Assembly: GCA_964514665.1 (NCBI GenBank) | Contig: CAZESH010000009.1 | Coordinates: 1-32,753, forward strand | From: CAZESH01 sp964514665 | Lineage (GTDB): Bacteria; Bacillota; Bacilli; Paenibacillales; KCTC-25726 | DNA length: 32,753 nucleotides | Direction: 5' to 3' | In this document: positions 7,473 to 16,433 of the stretch, one piece after another | Numbering within the stretch: position 1 is the stretch's first letter | Layout: every line of letters starts with the position of its first letter | Position numbers and translations under genes: made by a program | The notes under the pieces: generated by a model | Told to the model about the DNA's origin: nothing | What the model saw: the letters and a program-made list of their open reading frames with translations, nothing else | The model's database searches: none

Positions 7473-9743
7473 ATGAACTCATTGGATATCATACAGGCGC
7501 TGTCGCGCTTAAACCCCAGGCAAAAAGAAGCGGTCGAGTCAGTAGACGGACCGCTGTTGATCATGGCGGGAGCAGGAAGCGGGAAGACACGCGTGCTGAC
7601 GCACCGCATCGCCTATTTGATCGCTGCAAGGAATGTCGCCCCTTGGGGCATTTTGGCCATCACCTTCACGAACAAGGCGGCGCGGGAGATGCAGGAGCGC
7701 GTTGCCGCTTTGGTCGGTCCGGTAGCCCGTGACATGTGGGTTTCCACCTTTCATTCGATGTGCGTCAGAATGCTGCGCAAGGATATCGAAAAAATCGGAT
7801 ACTCGCAAAATTTTACGATACTCGATTCCACCGATCAGCTGTCCGCAGTGAAAAATTCCATGAAGGACTTGAATATCGACACGAAAAAATTCGAGCCGCG
7901 GGCCATTTTATCGGCAATCAGCTCGGCCAAAAACGAGCTGGTGTCTCCCGAGAGTTATGAACAGAGCATCGGGGATTACCATCAAGGCGTGGTTTCCCGG
8001 GTTTACACCCATTATCAGAAAAAGCTGAAAAGCAATAATGCCCTGGATTTTGACGATTTGATCATGCTGACGATCCGGCTTTTCGAGCAATCCCCGGAGG
8101 TTCTTGATTATTACCGCCACAAGTTTCAATATCTCCATGTGGACGAGTATCAGGATACGAACCGGGCGCAGTATATGCTGTGCAAGATGCTTGCCGAGAA
8201 GCATCAGCGGATTTGCGTGGTCGGCGACAGCGACCAGTCGATTTATCGTTGGCGGGGCGCCGATATCAGCAACATTTTGAATTTTGAAAAGGATTATCCG
8301 AATGCCAAAGTCGTCCTGCTGGAGCAAAATTACCGTTCTACAGAATCGATCCTGCAGGCAGCCAATGAAGTGATTGCCAACAACAAGGGACGCAGGCCGA
8401 AAAAGCTGTGGACCGAGCGCAAGGAAGGCAAGAAACTGCAAATTTTTCAGGGCGACAGCGAGCATGATGAGGGTTATTTTATTACCGGAGTGATCAAGGA
8501 AAATCGGGCCAAGGGACAAAAATACGGCGACCATGCCGTGTTGTACCGCACGAATGCGCAGTCCCGGGTGCTGGAGGAAATTTTGATCAAATCGGAAATC
8601 CCTTATCAAATCGTGGGGGGCATCCGCTTTTACGAACGCAAGGAAATCAAGGACATCATCGCTTATTTGCGGCTGATTTCCAATCCGGATGATGATTTGA
8701 GCCTGCAGCGCATCATCAATGTCCCGAAGCGGGGGATCGGCGCCACGACGATGGACAAAATCGCGGAAGCGGCCGGACAGCGCGGCATCTCGATGTACCA
8801 TCTTCTGGACGAAGCGGAATCCGCCGGCATTGCTTCCAGAACGGCGCAGGGCTTGCGCAGCTTCAAGCAAACCATCGACAGCCTGAGTGCCATGGCCCAG
8901 TACTTGTCGATCACCGAATTGACCGAGCAAATGCTCGACATGGTGCAGTACCGCATGGATTTGATCCGGGAGGCGACGATTGAGGCCAAGGCACGGCTGG
9001 AAAACATCGAGGAGTTTCTTTCCGTGACGCAGGATTTCGAAAAACGCAATGAGGAAAAATCGCTGCTCGCCTTCCTCACCGACCTGGCTCTGATCGCCGA
9101 TATCGACTCGCTTGAGGAAGAGGACGGAACCGTTCAGGATGCGGTAACGCTGATGACGCTGCACAGCGCCAAGGGGCTGGAATTCCCGGTGGTGTTTCTG
9201 GCGGGTATGGAGGAAGGCGTATTCCCGCACAGCCGTACCTTCGCAGACGAGGAAGAGCTGGAAGAGGAGCGCAGGCTTGCTTATGTCGGGATCACCCGCG
9301 CGGAAAAGGAATTGTATTTGACCTGCGCGCGGCGCAGGCTGCTGTTCGGACAGTTTACCAGCAACATGCCTTCCCGCTTTCTGGAGGAAATACCGGAAGA
9401 GGTCAAAGAGGAAGCGGGCACTCTCACGCGTACCGCCTACAGGAACGAGGCCGCGCAGTCGGGATACGGCTATCGCAAACCGATATCCCAAGCGGCTGCG
9501 GGCTCCTGGCAGCAGGCGACTCCGGCCAGCGAAAAGGCGAAGCCGGTTTCGCGGCCTGCCGCCGGACAAGGCGCCGTTACCGATTGGAAGCTGGGCGACA
9601 AGGTGTCGCACGGAAAATGGGGAACGGGCGTGATTGTTTCCGTTAAAGGCGAAGGCAACGATATGGAGCTGCAGATCGCCTTTCCCGCTCCGACCGGAGT
9701 CAAGCGCTTGCTGGCGCAGTTTGCACCGATCGCCAAAGCTTAA
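7473..9743 (+). CDS. pcrA: ATP-dependent DNA helicase PcrA (UvrD/Rep family)
   Basis: A 756-residue superfamily 1A 3'-5' helicase used in repair, plasmid replication and clearing RecA or RNA polymerase from DNA. The helicase motifs are intact: Q-motif region LNPRQKEAV, Walker A AGAGSGKT (residues 32-39), DEYQDTNRAQ, GDSDQSIYRWRGAD, EQNYRST, VTLMTLHSAKGLEFPVVF and YVGITRAEKELYLTCA. A low-complexity linker rich in Ala, Ser and Pro (about residues 660-700) leads to the C-terminal Tudor-like domain, DWKLGDKVSHGKWGTG and on, which in PcrA contacts RNA polymerase. Start ATG 7473 has AGGAAGGAA upstream. A terminator follows, separating it from ligA. Confidence 0.97.
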   Translation: MNSLDIIQALSRLNPRQKEAVESVDGPLLIMAGAGSGKTRVLTHRIAYLIAARNVAPWGILAITFTNKAAREMQERVAALVGPVARDMWVSTFHSMCVRMLRKDIEKIGYSQNFTILDSTDQLSAVKNSMKDLNIDTKKFEPRAILSAISSAKNELVSPESYEQSIGDYHQGVVSRVYTHYQKKLKSNNALDFDDLIMLTIRLFEQSPEVLDYYRHKFQYLHVDEYQDTNRAQYMLCKMLAEKHQRICVVGDSDQSIYRWRGADISNILNFEKDYPNAKVVLLEQNYRSTESILQAANEVIANNKGRRPKKLWTERKEGKKLQIFQGDSEHDEGYFITGVIKENRAKGQKYGDHAVLYRTNAQSRVLEEILIKSEIPYQIVGGIRFYERKEIKDIIAYLRLISNPDDDLSLQRIINVPKRGIGATTMDKIAEAAGQRGISMYHLLDEAESAGIASRTAQGLRSFKQTIDSLSAMAQYLSITELTEQMLDMVQYRMDLIREATIEAKARLENIEEFLSVTQDFEKRNEEKSLLAFLTDLALIADIDSLEEEDGTVQDAVTLMTLHSAKGLEFPVVFLAGMEEGVFPHSRTFADEEELEEERRLAYVGITRAEKELYLTCARRRLLFGQFTSNMPSRFLEEIPEEVKEEAGTLTRTAYRNEAAQSGYGYRKPISQAAAGSWQQATPASEKAKPVSRPAAGQGAVTDWKLGDKVSHGKWGTGVIVSVKGEGNDMELQIAFPAPTGVKRLLAQFAPIAKA

Positions 9744-9756
9744 TTTTATGAATTTG

Positions 9757-9786
9757 CGCCGGAGTCTCTCTCCGGCGATTTTTTTT
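9757..9786 (+). terminator. Rho-independent terminator after pcrA
   Basis: The CGCCGGA (9757-9763) and TCCGGCG (9771-9777) stem has a 7-nt loop and is followed by A and eight T residues. Confidence 0.92.
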
Positions 9787-9863
9787 GCTTCTTGATCGCT
9801 CTATATGGCAAAATAGGGTATAGAGAATTTCATGAATTTGAAGAAGGAAAGAGGTTGGAGCGC

Positions 9864-11900
9864 TTGTCCGAGCAAATCGAGAAAATGAGAAATCTTGTGG
9901 CCGAAATCAACCGGCATAACTATCTTTATTATACATTGGATAAACCGCAAATCAGCGATACAGAATGGGACCGCTTATATGACGAATTGACGCGGCTGGA
10001 ACAGTCTACCGGCGTGGTACTGCCCGATTCGCCGACGCAGCGGGTAGGCGGCAAGCTGCTCGGGGGTTTCGCCGAGCATAAGCATCTGGCCCGTCTGTGG
10101 AGCCTCGACAAGGCGCAAAATCAAGACGAGCTGATGGCTTGGCATACCCGCGTGCAAAAGCTCGTGAACGACTACAATCAGAAAAACCCGGAGCAGCCGC
10201 TTCCCCAGCCGACTTTTGCAGTGGAATTGAAATTCGACGGCTTGACGCTGAATCTGACCTATGAGCAGGGCCGGCTGGTGCAAGCTTCCACGCGCGGCAG
10301 CGGCATCACGGGAGAAGGCATCCTGGCCCAGGTGAAAACGATTCGATCGATTCCGTTAACCATTCCGTACGATCAAGGGGTGCTTGAAATTCAGGGAGAG
10401 GGAATCATGAATTTGTCCGTGCTTGAGGCTTATAACAAGACTGTCGCGGAGCCGTTGAAAAATGCCCGCAATGCAGCCGCCGGCGCTTTGCGCAATTTGG
10501 ATCCGCAAGTTACGGCGGAGAGGAAGCTTGACGCCTATTTTTACAACATCGGCTATTCCGATCAACTCCGTTTTGCCGACCATCGCGAAATGGTGGATTT
10601 CTTGAAAGCTAACCGTTTCAAGGTCAATCCGCATATTTCCTTTTTTGCATCCATTGAAGAAGCGGCCCGAGAAGTGGAGCGCATCGAGCAGCTGCGGTTT
10701 GAGCTGGATTATTTGATCGACGGCGCCGTGATCAAAGTGGCCGATATGCGGACCCGGGACGTGCTCGGTTATACGGAAAAATTTCCGCGCTGGGCAGTCG
10801 CCTACAAATTCGAAGCGGAGGAAGCGGCCACCGTTTTGAAAAGCGTTTCCTGGGACGTGGGCCGTACCGGAAAGCTGACGCCCGTGGCTACGGTCGAGCC
10901 CGTTGAGCTGGCGGGGGTTACTGTGCAGAAGTGCACATTGAACAATGCCGGTGACATTGAACGGAAAAATCTGAAAAATGCGCTCGGTTCGCTTGTTTAT
11001 ATCCGCCGCTCGAATGATGTGATTCCGGAAATATTAGGCAAAGCGGAGGAAGAAGAAAACGGCGAAGAGATCGTGATCCCGCAAAGCTGCCCGTCCTGCG
11101 GCTCCGAGCTGCAGCAGAGAGGCGCGCATCTGTTTTGTCCCAACCGGCTTGGCTGCAAGCCGCAATTGATCGGAAGGATTGTGCATTTCGCTTCCCGCGA
11201 CGCGATGGATATCGAGGCTTTCAGCATCATGACGGCGGAGCAGATGTACGAGCAATTGGACGTTCGCGACCCGGCCGACCTGTACAGACTCACTTTCGAT
11301 GATTTGATCGGGTTGGAGCGTTTCGGGGAGAAAAAAGCGAATAATCTTCTGGAAGCGATCGACAAGAGCAAAACGAAGGATTTGGCATCTTTTTTGTTCG
11401 CCTTGGGCATTCCCAATACCGGCAAAACGACGACCAAGGAGCTGGCCCTTCATTACGGCAGCTTGGAGGCGATCATGCAGGCATCGGCAGAGGAATTGAT
11501 GACGATTCCGGATATCGGAGGGATCGTTGCCGAAAGCATCGTCAATTTTTTCAACGATCCCTTGATCATCGGCAGCCTGGAGCGGATGCTGGCGGCAGGG
11601 GTTTCTCCCAAAGCCGGTGAGCTCCAGGCGCCGCCCCAGGACAGCCTGTTCAGCGGGAAGACCATCGTGCTCACCGGGACCTTGCAGCAAATGACGCGCG
11701 ATGAGGCAGGGCTTAGGCTGGAGGCGCTCGGCGCGAAAATTACCGGCAGCGTATCGAAGAAAACCGATCTGGTGATCGCTGGGGAAAATGCCGGGAGCAA
11801 GCTGGCAAAAGCGAGGGAGCTGGGCATCATGGTTATTGACGATGAAGACGAGTTTATCAAACTTTTAAATGGCAATCATACAGACACCACCCTTTCTTAA
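9864..11900 (+). CDS. ligA: NAD-dependent DNA ligase LigA, divergent form
   Basis: A 678-residue NAD+-dependent ligase that seals nicks in replication and repair. Domains in order: Ia (HNYLYYTLDKPQISDTEWDRL), nucleotidyltransferase with the adenylated lysine in ELKFDG (K123), OB fold (DGAVIKV, RWAVAYKFEAEEA), zinc finger (CPSC about 11090, CPN and C about 11147-11158), helix-hairpin-helix repeats and a C-terminal BRCT domain (FSGKTIVLTGTL). Start TTG 9864 is preferred: AAGAGGT sits eight bases upstream and the N-terminus then matches the family length. The usual RGDGTTGED motif reads RGSGITGEG (R144-G152), so two normally acidic positions are lost; the catalytic lysine and other key residues are kept. 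I believe this is lineage divergence, not decay. Confidence 0.95.
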   Translation: MSEQIEKMRNLVAEINRHNYLYYTLDKPQISDTEWDRLYDELTRLEQSTGVVLPDSPTQRVGGKLLGGFAEHKHLARLWSLDKAQNQDELMAWHTRVQKLVNDYNQKNPEQPLPQPTFAVELKFDGLTLNLTYEQGRLVQASTRGSGITGEGILAQVKTIRSIPLTIPYDQGVLEIQGEGIMNLSVLEAYNKTVAEPLKNARNAAAGALRNLDPQVTAERKLDAYFYNIGYSDQLRFADHREMVDFLKANRFKVNPHISFFASIEEAAREVERIEQLRFELDYLIDGAVIKVADMRTRDVLGYTEKFPRWAVAYKFEAEEAATVLKSVSWDVGRTGKLTPVATVEPVELAGVTVQKCTLNNAGDIERKNLKNALGSLVYIRRSNDVIPEILGKAEEEENGEEIVIPQSCPSCGSELQQRGAHLFCPNRLGCKPQLIGRIVHFASRDAMDIEAFSIMTAEQMYEQLDVRDPADLYRLTFDDLIGLERFGEKKANNLLEAIDKSKTKDLASFLFALGIPNTGKTTTKELALHYGSLEAIMQASAEELMTIPDIGGIVAESIVNFFNDPLIIGSLERMLAAGVSPKAGELQAPPQDSLFSGKTIVLTGTLQQMTRDEAGLRLEALGAKITGSVSKKTDLVIAGENAGSKLAKARELGIMVIDDEDEFIKLLNGNHTDTTLS

Positions 11901-11975
11901 ATGAATACAGTGTAGAAACAAAGCAGTTTTTCCGGGATTTCTGCACGAAAAACTATCGATTATTTACTTGATCTC

Positions 11976-12005
11976 GTATAAGAAGATAGATTTCGTGAAA
12001 TAATA
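11976..12005 (+). promoter_or_regulatory. Candidate sigma-F promoter for gin
   Basis: GTATA (11976-11980), a 15-nt spacer and TGAAATAATA (11996-12005) match the forespore sigma-F consensus (GYATA and GGHRANAHTW) with one mismatch in the -10. This fits the known sigma-F control of csfB/gin in B. subtilis. Confidence 0.65.
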
Positions 12006-12035
12006 ATAGTAAATCATTTAAGGGTGGAAAGCGAA

Positions 12036-12221
12036 ATGGAGGAGCGAAGCGTACAGTCCTGCATCATTTGCGGCAGTGAAAAGGACAGCGGCATTCAGGT
12101 TTGCGAGCAATTTATTTGTCTGGAATGCGAAAAGGAAATGGTCAGCACCGACGTCCAAGACGCCAAGTATATGTTTTTCATTAACCGCATGAAGCTGATT
12201 TGGTATAAAAAGAATGCGTGA
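12036..12221 (+). CDS. gin: Anti-sigma-G factor Gin (CsfB)
   Basis: A 61-residue zinc-binding protein with two CxxC pairs (C9/C12 and C28/C31) and the sequence FICLECEKEM typical of Gin. In B. subtilis Gin is made under sigma-F and binds sigma-G to prevent its premature activity in the forespore; it also restrains sigma-E there. The pattern CIICGSEKDSGIQV followed by FICLECE and DAKYMFFINRMK aligns well with CsfB. ATG 12036 is chosen over the in-frame GTG at 12024, because AGGGTGG (12021-12027) then lies eight bases upstream. It is monocistronic: sigma-F-type promoter before it, terminator after it. Its target gene is not in this window. Confidence 0.9.
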   Translation: MEERSVQSCIICGSEKDSGIQVCEQFICLECEKEMVSTDVQDAKYMFFINRMKLIWYKKNA

Positions 12222-12254
12222 TCCCGATGATTCCAAAACGTCAAACGGGAGATG

Positions 12255-12279
12255 GCGCCGGGAACAACCGGCGCTTTTT
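12255..12279 (+). terminator. Rho-independent terminator after gin
   Basis: A GCGCCGG (12255-12261) and CCGGCGC (12268-12274) stem with a 6-nt loop is followed by TTTTT. Confidence 0.88.
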
Positions 12280-12371
12280 GGCTTTTTGCAAAAGCCGCCT
12301 GATTTCAAGTGGTGCTGGATGTCTCTCTGATGTAAGATAAACATAGAGAAAGCAAGGAGAGGAATTAAACC

Positions 12372-13844
12372 ATGGACCAGTCGAGGGCGCCATTGTTTGA
12401 GGCGCTTAACCGCCATCATCGTCAGGACCCGGTCAGCTTTCACGTACCCGGACATAAGTCGCGCAGCTTGTTTTCGCCTGAAGCCGACTCGTTCTTTGAG
12501 CATATTTACAAAATCGATTTGACCGAGCTTAGCGGATTGGATGACCTTCATCATCCGGAGGGTGCGATCCGTGAGGCTCAAGAGCTGGCATCGGCCTGCT
12601 TCGGGGCGGAGCAATCCTGGTTTCTTGTCGGCGGCAGCACGGTGGGCAACCTCGCCATGATCCACAGCTTGTGCGCGCAGGGCGAACTGCTGATCGTGCA
12701 AAGGAATGCGCATAAATCGGTGATTCACGGACTGATGCTTGCCGGAGCTTCCGCCGCGTTTATATCCCCGCGGATTGACGAAGCGAGCGGAACGGCCTGC
12801 GGCGTGACAGCCGACGACGTTCGCGCGGCGCTTCAGCGTTACCCGGAAGCCAAGGGCGTGCTGCTTACCAATCCGAGCTATTACGGCTACAGTACGGAAC
12901 TGCGTACGATTTGCGAGCAGGCGCATGCTCTTGGCAAAGTGGTGCTGGTCGATGAGGCGCATGGCGCGCATTTCGGCTTTCATCAAGCCTTGCCCGAATC
13001 GGCGCTGCAGGCTGGAGCTGACGCAGTCGTGCAATCCACGCACAAAATGCTGCCGGCGATGACGATGGGAGCGATGATGCATGTGCGCGGGGAACGCATC
13101 GATCGGCAAAGGCTGCAGTGGTATTTGTCCGTTTTGCAAAGCTCCAGCCCTTCCTATCCGATTCTTGCCTCCTTGGATCTTGCCCGTTTGGCGGTGGCTC
13201 ATTCCGGCAATGCGCGCCTTGAACTGGCCTTGCAGGCCGCTGCCGATTTTCAAATGCAAGCGGCCGAGCTGCCTTGGCTGTACACGGAAGTCCGAACGTC
13301 CAGCCGCGCTTTCGAATCGCGCGATCCGCTCAAGCTTGTGCTGCATGACCGCACCGGAACGCTGTCCGGATTCCGCCTGCTCGAAGCATTGAGGCAATAT
13401 GGCTGCATGGCTGAAATGGCCGATCTTGTCAATGTTCTGGCCGTTTTCGGCTTCCATTCCGACCCTCGCGATGCGGAGCGCCTTGTGCAGGCGCTGGCGA
13501 AAATTTCCGACCATTACGAATTGGGCCGGAAGGAACTTAAACCCCAGGTAACGAATAATATAACTACTAACTTCCATTTAAGTAGCAATCATCATCCGCT
13601 TGATTTTTGCCGGGATGGCCTAAAGCCTTATGAACGTTCTTCAATCCGTTTGACATGGGAACAAGCCAAAGGCAGAATCGCAGCGGAAACGGTCATTCCC
13701 TATCCGCCAGGCATTCCCGTTGTCCTTCCCGGGGAGAGGGTCACCGCAGAGGTAATCGAAATGATCAAGCTGCTGGCCGCGGAAGGCGCTCATTTTCAAG
13801 GTGCGGGAACAAACTCTCATGAAGGTTTGAGAGTGGAGGCTTAA
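12372..13844 (+). CDS. yaaO: PLP-dependent Orn/Lys/Arg decarboxylase family protein (YaaO-like)
   Basis: A 490-residue fold-type I PLP enzyme of the ornithine/lysine/arginine decarboxylase superfamily, the YaaO branch without the N-terminal wing domain. Visible: FHVPGHKSRSLF at the N-terminus, the GGSTVGN cofactor loop, LTNPSYYGYSTEL, VDEAHGAHF (Asp that contacts the PLP nitrogen) and the Schiff-base lysine K225 in STHKMLPAMTMGAMM. The C-terminal part PGIPVVLPGERV is also typical. The substrate is not known from sequence; YaaO itself is poorly characterised, so lysine or arginine decarboxylation is only a family-level guess. AAGGAG at 12354-12359 precedes the ATG. The tmk gene starts 52 bases downstream with no terminator between, as in B. 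subtilis. Confidence 0.9.
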   Translation: MDQSRAPLFEALNRHHRQDPVSFHVPGHKSRSLFSPEADSFFEHIYKIDLTELSGLDDLHHPEGAIREAQELASACFGAEQSWFLVGGSTVGNLAMIHSLCAQGELLIVQRNAHKSVIHGLMLAGASAAFISPRIDEASGTACGVTADDVRAALQRYPEAKGVLLTNPSYYGYSTELRTICEQAHALGKVVLVDEAHGAHFGFHQALPESALQAGADAVVQSTHKMLPAMTMGAMMHVRGERIDRQRLQWYLSVLQSSSPSYPILASLDLARLAVAHSGNARLELALQAAADFQMQAAELPWLYTEVRTSSRAFESRDPLKLVLHDRTGTLSGFRLLEALRQYGCMAEMADLVNVLAVFGFHSDPRDAERLVQALAKISDHYELGRKELKPQVTNNITTNFHLSSNHHPLDFCRDGLKPYERSSIRLTWEQAKGRIAAETVIPYPPGIPVVLPGERVTAEVIEMIKLLAAEGAHFQGAGTNSHEGLRVEA

Positions 13845-13896
13845 GCCGCCCTGCCGTGGCGGAAATAAAGGCAAATTCACAGCATGGAGGCATACA

Positions 13897-14556
13897 GTGA
13901 AAGGAATGTTCATTACTTTTGAAGGTCCGGACGGAGCGGGCAAAACAACGCAGATCAAACGGCTCGCCGCCAGTTTGAACGAGGCGGGCTTTGACACCCT
14001 GATCACGCGGGAGCCGGGCGGGACGGCGATCGGAGATCAGATTCGCAGCCTATTGCTCTCTCCTGACCATCAGGAACTGAAAGATCAAACGGAAGTATTG
14101 CTGTATGCCGCCTCGAGAGCGCAGCACGTTCATGAATTGATTTTGCCCGCTCTCGAGCAGGGCAAAATCGTCCTCTGCGATCGCTTTATCGATGCCAGTA
14201 TAGCTTATCAGGCGCACGGTCTTGGAATCGGGGAGCAGCTGGTCAGGGACATCAACCGTTTTGCGAGCTCGGGGCTAAGCCCGGACCGCACGTATTTGTT
14301 GGACATACCTGAGACGGAGAGCAGAAGGCGATTGCTGATCCGTTCCGGCGCGGCCGTGAAGGAAGAAGCGCAGTTGGATCGCATCGAGCAAAGGGCAAGC
14401 GAGTATCACCGCAAGGTGAGGCAAGCGTTTCTGGCCATTGCCGAACAGGAGCCCGAGAGGGTGCTGGTGGTGGATGCGGCACGGTCGGAGGAAAAGATTG
14501 CGGAGCATGTCTTGCAGGATGCTTTGCGGATATTGCAAGCGTTTTCCGCTTCTTGA
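13897..14556 (+). CDS. tmk: Thymidylate kinase
   Basis: A 219-residue dTMP kinase, which makes dTDP for DNA synthesis. The P-loop FEGPDGAGKTTQ is at residues 8-19, followed by the dTMP-binding TREPGGT and the DRFIDASIAYQ motif; the lid region includes RSGAAVKEEAQLDRIE. The start is GTG 13897, with GGAGG (13886-13890) six bases upstream. It probably begins or continues an operon through darA, yaaR, holB, ricT and yabA with short gaps. Confidence 0.96.
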   Translation: MKGMFITFEGPDGAGKTTQIKRLAASLNEAGFDTLITREPGGTAIGDQIRSLLLSPDHQELKDQTEVLLYAASRAQHVHELILPALEQGKIVLCDRFIDASIAYQAHGLGIGEQLVRDINRFASSGLSPDRTYLLDIPETESRRRLLIRSGAAVKEEAQLDRIEQRASEYHRKVRQAFLAIAEQEPERVLVVDAARSEEKIAEHVLQDALRILQAFSAS

Positions 14557-14616
14557 GCAAGCGGCACACATTTTGCCGGGTGTTATGAAGCCAAACAATC
14601 GATAGGAGGGCTTAGT

Positions 14617-14946
14617 ATGAAGCTGGTGATTTCGGTCGTTCAAGACAAGGACAGCAACCGTTTGTCGAGTGCACTGATCAAGGAGGGATTCCGCGCCACA
14701 AAATTAGCCAGTACAGGAGGTTTTTTGCGGGCGGGGAACACGACGTTCCTGATCGGGATCGAGGATGAGAGAGTCCAGGAAGTCATTCAAGTGATCAAAG
14801 CCAACTGCAAGGTGCGCGATCAGCTGGTGACTCCGGTGTCTCCAATGGGCGGCACAACGGATTCCTATATCCCCTTTCCGGTCGAGGTTCAGGTCGGGGG
14901 AGCGGCTGTCTTCGTAGTCCCGGTGGAACGCTTTGAGCACTTCTAG
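14617..14946 (+). CDS. darA: PII-like cyclic-di-AMP receptor DarA (YaaQ)
   Basis: A 109-residue PII-like protein (DUF970). MKLVISVVQDKDSNRLSSAL, FRATKLASTGGFLRAGNTTF and the C-terminal VPVERFEHF are hallmark stretches; the glycine-rich region between the first strands binds c-di-AMP in the trimer in related proteins (DarA of B. subtilis, PstA of Listeria and Staphylococcus). The downstream target of DarA is not established. GGAGGG lies seven bases before the ATG. It shares the window with a c-di-AMP riboswitch before yabE, so at least two readouts of this nucleotide are encoded here. Confidence 0.95.
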   Translation: MKLVISVVQDKDSNRLSSALIKEGFRATKLASTGGFLRAGNTTFLIGIEDERVQEVIQVIKANCKVRDQLVTPVSPMGGTTDSYIPFPVEVQVGGAAVFVVPVERFEHF

Positions 14947-14984
14947 AAAATCCCCCATTGAATTGTGAAGGTGGATTGATTAAG

Positions 14985-15437
14985 ATGAAGATTAATCCGG
15001 GTTGGCGTCCTGTCGACAAGGAATTGCGGCGTATGGAAACGGAGACGTCCGCGCAATCGCAGGTGCAGCAAAAAAATTTTACCGAAATGTTGAAGCAGCA
15101 CGATGAGACGTCCAAAGCAGAGCAATTGAAGCAGCTGCTTCAGAAGATTCAGGATCAGGGAGACCGCTTGGCCAAATCGATGACGGTGCGCGAGCTTCGT
15201 GCCTATAAGCTGCTCGTCACGCAGTTTCTGGAGGAAACCGTCAAGCGGGGCATTGTTTTAAAGGAAACAAGGGGTTGGGACCGGCGCGGAAGAGGCAGGC
15301 GCTACAAGCTGCTGGAGGAAATTGACGGTCGGCTTCTGGAAATGGCTGATGAGCTGCTGCAGCGGGAGGACGGCAAAATCCGCCTTTTGCACAATGTCGG
15401 AGAAATCCGCGGATTGCTGATAAATTTGTTATATTAA
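14985..15437 (+). CDS. yaaR: YaaR family protein (DUF327)
   Basis: A 150-residue, mostly helical and charged protein of the YaaR/DUF327 family, whose function is unknown. Characteristic segments are MTVRELRAYKLLVTQFLEE and TRGWDRRGRGRRYKLLEEID. ATG 14985 is preferred to an upstream in-frame TTG at 14958 because AAGGTGG (14968-14974) sits just before it. It lies between darA and holB in the conserved order, with a 16-base gap to holB. Confidence 0.88.
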   Translation: MKINPGWRPVDKELRRMETETSAQSQVQQKNFTEMLKQHDETSKAEQLKQLLQKIQDQGDRLAKSMTVRELRAYKLLVTQFLEETVKRGIVLKETRGWDRRGRGRRYKLLEEIDGRLLEMADELLQREDGKIRLLHNVGEIRGLLINLLY

Positions 15438-15453
15438 CAGGGAGAACCGAGAC

Positions 15454-16428
15454 ATGTCATGGAGTGAAAATCCAAATAGACAGGCCGTGGCCATGCTTCA
15501 GTATGGATTGGCGGGCGGAAAGCTGTCGCATGCTTATATCTTTCACGGCCCGAAGGGTACGGGGAAACGGAAGACGGCCAGATTGTTCGCCCAGACGCTG
15601 TTTTGCAGGGAAGGGTTGACGGAAGCCTGCGGTCGCTGTGTGGAATGCCGCAAGTTCCTGCACGACAATCATCCGGATTTTCATCCGATATTGCCGGAGG
15701 GCGCATCGATTAAAATCGACCAAATTCGCGAGCTGCAGAAGGAATTTTCCTTTCGCACCGCTTCTTCGCAAAGCAAGATTTACGTGATCGAGCAGGCGGA
15801 GAAAATGACCGTGCAGGCTTCGAACAGTCTTTTGAAGTTTCTTGAGGAACCCGGATCACAAGTGATTGCCCTGCTGCTCACCGAGAATGGACATGCCCTC
15901 CTGCCGACGATACGCTCGCGTGCGCAGTGGATTCCTTTTTCTCCGGCTGCACCGGATGCTTTGGCTCCGGTTTTGATCGGCGAAGGTTTTTCGCCTGCGC
16001 TTGTTCATCCTGCCGTGAGAATTTCGGCCGGGCTTGACGGAGCTAGAGAAATTATCCAAACAAATTGGTTTGCGGAAATGCTGAGCGTAATGATACAATT
16101 AGCAAAGGAAAGCTTGATCAACACTCAATCCGCACTTATGACGGTAAATCAGAAGATCGTAAAAAGCGAACTGATGGATCACATAGATACACTGTTGGAT
16201 TTGTGGGTGCTGTGGTATAAGGACATGATCCAGCTGCAGTGGGATCGAAAGGATCGCATCGTATTCAAGGATCAGTTGGATTGGATGGGCACCCATGCCT
16301 TTCGTCAAGTACCTGCCTATTGGATCGAAGCAATGGAAAAGGTGGTCGAATTGCGTAAGCGGTTGCGTTTTCATGTAAATCCGCAGTTGGCTTTGGAACA
16401 GCTGTTGATTTCGCTCGAAAGGAGGTAG
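15454..16428 (+). CDS. holB: DNA polymerase III delta-prime subunit
   Basis: A 324-residue clamp-loader subunit. The AAA+ domain shows GPKGTGKRKTA (P-loop), a four-cysteine zinc module (CREGLTEACGRCVECRKF), the sensor region KIYVIEQAEKMTVQASNSLLKFLEEP and TIRSRAQWIPF. In the complex it works with DnaX and HolA to load the beta clamp. GGGAGAACC precedes the ATG. Its stop (TAG 16426-16428) overlaps the ribosome binding site of ricT, so the two are tightly coupled. Confidence 0.95.
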   Translation: MSWSENPNRQAVAMLQYGLAGGKLSHAYIFHGPKGTGKRKTARLFAQTLFCREGLTEACGRCVECRKFLHDNHPDFHPILPEGASIKIDQIRELQKEFSFRTASSQSKIYVIEQAEKMTVQASNSLLKFLEEPGSQVIALLLTENGHALLPTIRSRAQWIPFSPAAPDALAPVLIGEGFSPALVHPAVRISAGLDGAREIIQTNWFAEMLSVMIQLAKESLINTQSALMTVNQKIVKSELMDHIDTLLDLWVLWYKDMIQLQWDRKDRIVFKDQLDWMGTHAFRQVPAYWIEAMEKVVELRKRLRFHVNPQLALEQLLISLERR

Positions 16429-16433
16429 GGTGA

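Noticed and set aside
7908..9611. 567-codon minus-strand open frame opposite pcrA
   Set aside because: Shadow of pcrA; no ribosome binding site or domain recognised.
11925..11954. AGTTTTTC/GAAAAACT inverted repeat after ligA as a terminator
   Set aside because: The arms pair well but the loop is long, the stem AT-rich, and no T run follows the right arm.
12280..12296. GGCTTT/AAAGCC hairpin after the gin terminator
   Set aside because: Short stem without a following T tract; probably incidental.
12018..13577. 519-codon minus-strand open frame opposite gin and yaaO
   Set aside because: It spans two real genes and the gin terminator, and translates to a low-complexity product.
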